This document shows positions 48,001-57,000 of a DNA stretch of 64,000 bases, in pieces. Under the pieces are notes generated by a model. It saw nothing but the letters and a program-made list of their open reading frames with translations. It ran no database searches and had not been told where the DNA came from. Both the position numbers and the translations under genes were made by a program. Source of the stretch: Incurvaria masculella (taxonomy: Eukaryota; Arthropoda; Insecta; Lepidoptera; Incurvariidae); NCBI GenBank assembly GCA_946894095.1, contig OX335649.1, positions 11,364,001 to 11,428,000 on the forward strand. Direction: 5' to 3'. Each line of letters begins with the position of its first letter. The stretch's first letter is position 1.

Positions 48001-51000
48001 TGCTTATTTTTCTGGCTCGGGTCCAGCCTTGTGGTATAAGGCAGTTTTTTTTTTTGCTGCGCTCTTTCTTTAATTAATGTGTTCTTGCTTCACGGTCGGA
48101 TACATACATATCACATTCCATTTTAATTGTGTATCAGGTAGGTACTGTGTGTCACACCTATAGACCGGGTGCACAGGCGAACATCTTCATGATGTGTATC
48201 TTGTGTAATAATATGATAATTTAGTAGGTAACAGGAGGTAATGAGGTGACAAGGATTAGACCCAAAAATAATTCATTTGTTTGTATGCATGTGTTGGATG
48301 AAATGCAATCTATATTGATATGAAAATTAAAATATTTATTATTGATAATGCTTATTTGATATACAATCAGATTAAGCTTATACTTACTTAATTTCTAAAT
48401 TGTATGCTATACTAAATCATAAATGTAAATAACGAAAATTAAATTATCTGATATAACGAACGAGATATGTGCAAGTTTTATTTCTCATTTCAGATATCCT
48501 ATACTACTAATATTATAAAAGCGAAAGTTTCTAAGAACGGAAGGATGTTTGTTACTCTTTCACGTAAAAACTACTGAATGGAATTCAAACAAACTTTACA
48601 ATGATATAGCTTATACATCAGAATAACACATAGGCTACAATTTATAAAGATATTGTAGCCCATGGGCTTTCGAACTTTCACGGGGCTGCAAAAACAATGC
48701 CGGCAGCCAGGTGCTACTTCACGCCATGTTTGAAGGACCCCGGGATGTACTTTGGAAGAAATATATTAGTAGGGAGTCAATTCCATAGTTTACCGACCCT
48801 AATAACCCGATAAAGGATCGACAGGATCGGTTGGTTCTTACTTTCGGAATGTCGACAGTGAATTTAAATTTTAATTCCCTACCTGTTCCGCGTTTAGCGA
48901 TTCCGAAGGGGACGGAAGGACAGCGTTATGCTGCTCCGACGAGTACTCTCTGGCCGACCGGGTGGTTCTTCACACCATGTTGTAAAAACCAGTCAAGTGC
49001 GAATCGGGTTCCGTACCATCGTACAAGTTTCAACACAAACAATAAAGTTGTTTTTATTGGCATCCCTATAATTTTTATTATTTATTAATGGTACCTATTG
49101 GTTGCTATAGCGGCAAAATAAATACACACTTTGTGAAAATTTCAGCTGCCTACCTATTACGGTTCATGAAATACAGCCCTGTGACAGACGGACGGACGGA
49201 CGGACGGACGGACGGACGGACGGACGGACGGACGGATGGAGGGACGGACAGCGGAGACTTAGTAATAAGGTTGCGTTGGCACCCTTTGGGTACGGAACCC
49301 TAAAAATGAATGAAATCAAGGGGGTGATACAGGGGATGACAATTTTTATGGCTCGTAATTGTACCTACGTATGGCTTGATTTTTTTCCCGCAATTTTAAG
49401 GCTACTTAGCATAACGCTAAATTAACAGAGAGATGGCCAGTAGTATGAAATGCTCTTAACTTGAGAACCGATTATTCTTCGATTCGTCAATTTTCAAAGA
49501 ATGAAAATTGACCGTCGACACTGAACTGACTTGAAAAATCGTGCAATCGTGCAACCGTTACAATTAATTGAATGCCCTGTATATCATATTGCAAAAAAAA
49601 ATAGTTAATGCATTTCACATCAAAAATAGATACAATTACTATTTATTTTACTATATATCACGTTGATATCAGCCTTGGAGTAAAAGGGACTTATTTAAAT
49701 GTGAACATGTTTCATGCATATAATGCTTACCCACTGGATTCTGGTGTATCGTATCGAGCAAATATGTGTTCCAAATCATGCATGTTGTTATGATAACACA
49801 GAAAGCACACGTCGTAGTCATAGCAAATGGTACACTTGTATCTGAAGCCGGTTATCCCATTTCTTTGGCATGCGTCACATCTAACGTGTAGATGTGTAAT
49901 ACCTGTAAATCCAAAACATATTTAATCAATAAGTATGAACATTGTGTTAGATCAGCGATGTCTGAAACCATTTGGTAACGCAAACTGGCGAAATTAAAGT
50001 ACTAAAGTTGCATCTGTTGTGGCAACCTGAATACCGAAATGTCAAATAAAAATGTATATATCCGGCGGAAGTTCTGGAAAATCGATAATACTGCAGGAAC
50101 GCCATCTCTAGGGCCTTTTAGAACTAACTAGTTAACTATTAAGCAATAGATGGCGCTCAAGACAATTTTCATATTTATGTTCGGCGGAAATTATGGAAAG
50201 TTGGCAACATTGCAGAAGCGCCATCTGTACGGTCTTTTAGAACGAAGTTGTTAACAAGGAAGCTATAGATGGCGCGCAAGACTCATTTTTAGCCAGAAAC
50301 GGATAGGGTATAAATAACGACGAGACTGGTGGAACGCTCTCTTTGAACCTTCAGAAATCAAGAAGAAAACATCTCACTGAATACTGTGGTTTTATTCCAA
50401 CGTCCGAGTTAACCTTACATCAGAAGTGCAGAACCCATCGATTTCTCTAGGTATAATGGAAAGATTACCGAGAAAATCTTCGAAACATCGAGTTCGCCAT
50501 AATAGGAGCAACAAGCGACGCCGTTATGGAGAGATCAGCAATGCTTCAGAATGTTCTACGGAAGAGAGCAGCTCGGAACGACCACGTGGCATACCTTCTG
50601 GTCGGACGAAAAAAAGCAAGCACACGTCCACTGCCACAAAAACAAGAAAGAAAATGTCCAATAATGAGGTTCAGGCAACAGATGCATGGACTGTACAACT
50701 ACGGAATAATGAACTGATCAATGAAAACTATGGGAATCTACTAAATAGAATCGACGATTTACAAATGGCGGCTTGCAGTTCCAAACAAAACGACGCTATT
50801 TTGATGGCCGATCCGTCGAGACATGCGGTGGATCCGGTCAACCTACCGACGTGCTCCGATGGATGCAGCTCAACGGTGGATACAAACGAACAGACACGTG
50901 CGGAACCAGGTGCAATCAGCAGCAGCTTGCAGAGAGATCTGGTAGGAGTTGAACTTAATTCGTTACAGAAGGACAGTTTCGAGCTAAGTGCGCCCGTCGA

Positions 51001-54000
51001 CTTAAGTGAAACGCACAACAGTAATGTGAGTAGTTTTAAAGAAACTTTTATGAACGACTTTGTTGCATTGATGAAAACCATTGCTAAGTCTGGACGCACT
51101 CAAAAAATTAGTTTTGACAGAAATATGATACCAGAATTTGATCCTTCCGTTAAAAACCATAGAATCGAGACGTGGATACTAAAAGTAGATGAGTGCGCCC
51201 AGATTTATGAATGGTCCGACCAACAAACCGCCCATTTTGCGTTACCAAGATTGGCCGGTCATGCTAAAAAATGGTATGAGGGTTTAAGCACCATTAAAAA
51301 TACGTGGCCTCAGTGGCAAGATATTTTAAGGAAAGCCTTTCCTTCAGATACTAACTATGCAGCAGCTTTAACAACCATGCTAGAGAAACGATTTAAATTT
51401 GGTGATTCTATTGATGAGTATTATTATGAGAAAATGATTTTGTTAAGTATCTGTGAAATAATAGGGAAGAAAGCAGTTGATTGTCTTGTTCATGGAATCG
51501 ACGATCGCACTATAAGGACAGGGGCATCCTCTGCACGTTATTCTGAACCAGAGGATGTGTATAAATATTTAAAGGATATATGTCGCCAACAAAAAGAATT
51601 GACAAACAATAATCACCAAAATAAGTCCTCTTTTATCTTTTGCAATCGCTGCAATCAGTCTGGCCATCGAAGAGATCAATGCAGAAAACTAATTTCTATT
51701 GTCTGTTTTAATTGTAATCAAGAGGGTCATAGGGTTTCACAGTGTCCGAAACCACTGCTTAAATGTGACGAATGTAAAAGGTATGGTCATAAATCCGACA
51801 ATTGCACGGTCAAACGAGATAGGAAAATACCGGAAAAACGTGTGATGACCGTGGAATCTACTTTACCGACTTGTTCTAAGTACTACAAAGACGCAATGGT
51901 AAACAGAAATATAATTAAATGCTTTATTGATTTTGGAAGTGACTGTACACTAATTAGAGAGGAAGTAGTCAAGCTATGTGACCTAGATATGGTCACTGGA
52001 AACGTAAATGCAATAAGCGGAGTGGGTGGATCGCGAATACAACCAGTTGGTAAGACGACTTTTACCCTGTGCATTGATGATGTAGAAGCAGAAATATCGG
52101 CATTAGTTGTATCCGATTCGCATATACATGTACCATTGTTAGTTGGTCAAAATTTTACTGAATTGCCCCACATATTGGTTATAAAAACTAATACTACCCT
52201 CAATATTACGTCTCGCTCAAAAATATCGGATTTAACTTCTTTAGAGCATGAACCATCAAATAAAATTAATCTGTATACCTTTGAATTCATTAATATTGAT
52301 AAAAACACCCATATCAGATGTTACTGTGATATTGAAGATACAGTTTATGACATTTTCGTACAGGGAGGTTATAGAGGTAAGTTTGGTAATGAATTTTGGA
52401 TCAACGAAGGAATTTATAAGATCGAAGAAGGGGAGTGCTTGATTTTTGTTACAAATCTGTCTAAAAAGCCTATAGTAATAGATAAAGGTGTGTTGTTAGC
52501 TCGGGGAAATAAGATCTACCCTCATCAATTAAATGTTAATAAAAATGAATTAAATTGCTTCCGTACAAAATTAGTTGAGCTACCTCCAATTAAATGTGAA
52601 GAAATTAAGGTAAATACCCAACTGAGTTTTGATGAAAAGGCAATCAACTGGAAGTCATTGAGTGATCAGCCAATATACAGGCTGATGAAGTTCAGTGGTG
52701 CAGTATTGAAAATGCCTTAAACTGGAAGTCATTGAGTGATCAGCCAATAAACAGGCTGATGAAGTTCAGTGGTGCAGTATTGAAAAGGCAATCAACTGGA
52801 AGTCATTGAGTGATCAGCCAATATACAGGCTGATGAAGTTCAGTGGTGCAGTATTGAAAATGTCTTAAACTGGAAGTCATTGAGTGATCAGCCAACATAC
52901 AGGCTGATGAAGTTCAGTGGTGCAGTATTGAAAAGGCAATAAGCTGGAAGTCATTGAGTGATCAGCCAACATACAGGCTGATGAAGTTCAGTGGTGCAGT
53001 ATAGAAAAGTAAATAGACCGAAAGTCACGGAATGAGCAGCCAACATACACGCTGACGAAGTTCAGTTGTGGGTTGAAATTCTCCAGTTATTTAGCAGCTA
53101 ACTGGGTGGTGATATAGATCGTAAGAACATGATTATATGAAGCCTCAGTAAAAGATGGATACAATTTAAAAAGATTATGTTGATCACCACAGGCCCTAAC
53201 CGTGAATTTATCATTTAGAGAGATATATATACATATTAATATATATTTAATACTTTGGGGCGTGGGAAAGATAATTTTAGGTAAAAATTATGAAATCTTG
53301 TCTCTTGGTATTCATGGGCCTATTTTAATTAACATCACATCATTATGTATCATTAAGACTGAAAATGTATGTTACAAATTTATAAGTTTAAATATATTAT
53401 GATTTTATTGTATGGAGTCAATAATATTAATGAGAAAATGGGACAGTTCGAGGACAAACTATAAGCAGAATGGCCGATTGTTAGATCAGCGATGTCTGAA
53501 ACCATTTGGTAACGCAAACTGGCGAAATTAAAGTACTAAAGTTGCATCTGTTGTGGCAACCTGAATACCGAAATGTCAAATAAAAATGTATATATCCGGC
53601 GGAAGTTCTGGAAAATCGATAATACTGCAGGAACGCCATCTCTAGGGCCTTTTAGAACTAACTAGTTAACTATTAAGCAATAGATGGCGCTCAAGACAAT
53701 TTTCATATTTATGTTCGGCGGAAATTATGGAAAGTTGGCAACATTGCAGAAGCGCCATCTGTACGGTCTTTTAGAACGAATTTGTTAACAAGGAAGCTAT
53801 AGATGGCGCGCAAGACTCATTTTTAGCCGGAAACGGATAGGGTATAAATAACGACGAGACTGGTGGAACGCTCTCTTTGTACCTTCAGAAATCAAGAAGA
53901 AAACATCTCACTGAATACTGTGGTTTTATTCCAACGTCCGAGTTAACCTTACAATTGGTAGTGATAGTTTGAAATTCTCCTTTCTCTTGGTATTAACAAG

Positions 54001-57000
54001 TTGTCAAAGACCCGAATATGCATGTGACTTTTCTCTTTTGACACTGCTAATGTGAGAATCTACTATATTTCGGGTCATTATCGATTCGATCAAAGATCGA
54101 TTATTCCTCCCAAGAACGCTAAATTCCTCCATTCCGGACATACTAAATGTGTTCCCTAAACAAATGATTAGTAAGAACGAGTCGGACTCGCACACCAAAG
54201 GTTCCGTACCATCGTACAAGATATAACACAAAAAAATAACTTTTATATATGTATTTATATTTGTTTTTATTTTACCTATCTGTAATTATAGCTGCAAAAT
54301 AAATACACGCTCTGTGAAAGTTCCAGCTGCCTATCTATTACGGTTCATGAGATACAGCTCTGTGACAGACGGACGGACGAACGAACGGATAGCGGAGGCT
54401 TAGTAATAGGGTTCCGTTGGCATCCTTTGTGTACGGTACCTTAAAACCGGCCAAGTGCGAGTCGGACTCGCACACGAAGGGTTCCGTACCGTCGTAAAAA
54501 AAACAAGTTTTTTGTATGGGAGCCCCCTTTAATTTTAATTATTTTTTAATCTTACCTATTTGTTGTTGTAGCGGCAAAATAAATACACACTCTGTAAAAA
54601 TTTCAGCTGTCTACCTGTTACGGTTACTGAGATACAGCCCTGTGACAGACGGACAGACGGACGGACGGACGGACGGACGGACAGCGGAGGCTTAGTAATA
54701 GGGTTCCGTTTTTACCCTTTGGGTACGGAACCCTAAAAATGGGATACGAATTGCGTACAGACTTAATTTCAGAGCAGATAGAAATACATACTATGATCAA
54801 AAGGTTCCGGGAATTAATAAATAAAAAAAAAATTGTTCATTTTCGGATACATTTATTTTATCACCTTCAAAATAACAACCGTCTGAAGCGATGCACATAC
54901 GCCAACGCTTAACCCATTCTTCCATACACATTTGATAGTCCGGTGAAGGAATGGCTTTCAATGCCTTCGTCGCATTTTCTTTTATTTCATCGATGCTCGA
55001 AAATCTCTTTCCACGAAAGGGTAATTTAAGTTTTGAGAACAGTAAAAAGTCACATGGTGCCATATCCGGAGAATACGGTGCCTGTTGGATTGTATTTACA
55101 GTATGTTTGGTCAAATAATCAGTCACGATGCACGCTTTGTGAGACGGAGCATTGTCATGGTGCAAGATCCATGAGTTGTTTTGCCACAATTCCGGTCGTT
55201 TTCTACGCACAGCATCTCTCAAACGCATAATTACGGCCAGGTAGTACTCCTAATTATAAACTGTTTTGACGATTTTCGAGTACGATTTCTTGAACTTTTT
55301 CGACGTTATCATCGGTAGTTGATGTTGAAGGGCGTCCACGACGAGGTGCATCGTCAACTTCTTTGAGACCATTTTTAAACGACGAATACCACTCGTATAC
55401 TCTTGTTTTTGAGAGAGCAGAGTCCTCGTAGGTTTTTTGTAGCATTTTGAATGCATCACCACGAGAGATTTCGTTGGAAACACAAAAGTTCAAACAAATT
55501 CTTTGTTCAATATTGTTTTCCATTTTGAAATGCGACGAATTTCAAAAACTTGATTATATGTATATCAATGATAATATATAAGTCAATGATTGATATAAAC
55601 AGACGCCAAACAATTACTAATGACATTTAATATTTGACATTTGGCAGGAGTGTGAGGGAAAGGTGTACCAACCTGAGAAAAAAAAATTCGAATCGGTAAA
55701 GCGTTTTAAATTCAAACTACAAATTCCCGGAACTTATTGATCATAGTGTATAAGTTATTCTGCATAATATAGATCAAATAACTATCGGTTAGCGCTTTTA
55801 AGCTAACCTTACCTAACCTAAGCATAGTGGTTCCAAACGGACGGCCATAAAATGCCCATATATATGTTTTAACAATTATGTTATTGCAAAGCCGGGATAC
55901 CTATTCAATAGGCTAGAAAATTCGTTGGCAATACCGCATCCGATCCAAAGACAGGTATCCTATTTGCGTTTGCATGTGGCGCCCTTGAGACGGTGAAAAG
56001 GCAGGCAAATTATGTGTTTCCAACGAACCGTTTGGGCGAAAAATCAAATTCTCCAAAAACGAAACCAAATTCTCGCTGCAAAATAGCTAAAAGAGCGTTA
56101 CATCCAACATGTGCTAGGACTTGTCTTTTACGACTCCAAGCGCGGAAGTTAAAGCGCGGGTAACTTGGTTACTTTACCAGAAAAGACGCGGATAATAGAG
56201 TGAGTAAAAACTAACAAGCCGGAATCCATAATTAAACCAAATTATAAGCCAAACATAGTCTTTTGTCAAAATTGACCTAGTTGGAAGTTGAAAATTCGTT
56301 GGAAATAAATAAACAACTGTACATTTAAAATCAATAAGTCAGACTGAGATTTTAAGGTGTATTATGATATAGGCTTTCGATTAAGCCCTCCCATGAGTCT
56401 ACTAACTAACAAACATAATTTGATACTGCATGCTATCGCAGTGATCTCACGGATACTTGTCAATCATCTGTATTTCTTACAATATCACTAATACATAGTT
56501 CGGTTAGGTTCGATTAGAGTGGATTAATATAGTATTGGTATTGTTACGAGCGCGCCCCGCTGCGAAGACATAGCGCTGATACACTACCAAAGTGCGCCAA
56601 ATGGTTCCTTCGAGTCTCAGTAGATGGCGCTACTTGTCTTATTGCATTGCGCAGGCTATCGCTTCACTGTCGTCCCATATAAAGTGACGCCTCGTCCAGC
56701 TGACTTCAGAAACAAATCTCGGACATTCTAGTAATGTCTCGAGGGAGATTGTTCTCGACTGCTGCCCTACATGGGCGCCTAGAAATCGGTGGAGTGTTCT
56801 GGAAAGAAGCTCCACCGATATAAAAGGCGCCCAAGGCGCTGAGGGCGGCAGTCTATTTTTGGAAGCGAAGTGAGCGACAACAAGCGATATAGAAGTGCAG
56901 TGAACTAGCTCTGAAGTGAATCAGTGAAGTGAGTGATATAGTTTGTAAATTAGTGTTTGAATTAACCTAGTGTGAAATTGTATTTGTGAGTTTGTTTGTG

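Larger units (their letters stand above)
49945..53953 (+). mobile_element. LTR retrotransposon with Gag-protease only
   Basis: Complete 4009-bp insertion in intron 2 with a 4-bp target duplication ATTG (49941-49944 and 53954-53957). The two 475-bp LTRs differ at only three positions by eye, so it is young. The single ORF encodes Gag plus a protease-like region. No reverse transcriptase, RNase H or integrase is present; the space after the ORF is a 74-bp minisatellite plus ~400 bp of unrecognised sequence. It is therefore non-autonomous for replication. Confidence 0.9.

Noticed and set aside
49188..49247. Regular 4-bp repeats that might suggest a CRISPR-like array
   Set aside because: Simple (GGAC)n microsatellite inside a dispersed lepidopteran repeat; no spacers.
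50426..52720. 764-residue ORF as a domesticated host gene
   Set aside because: It sits between two near-identical LTRs with a target-site duplication, so it is the Gag-protease of a transposon.
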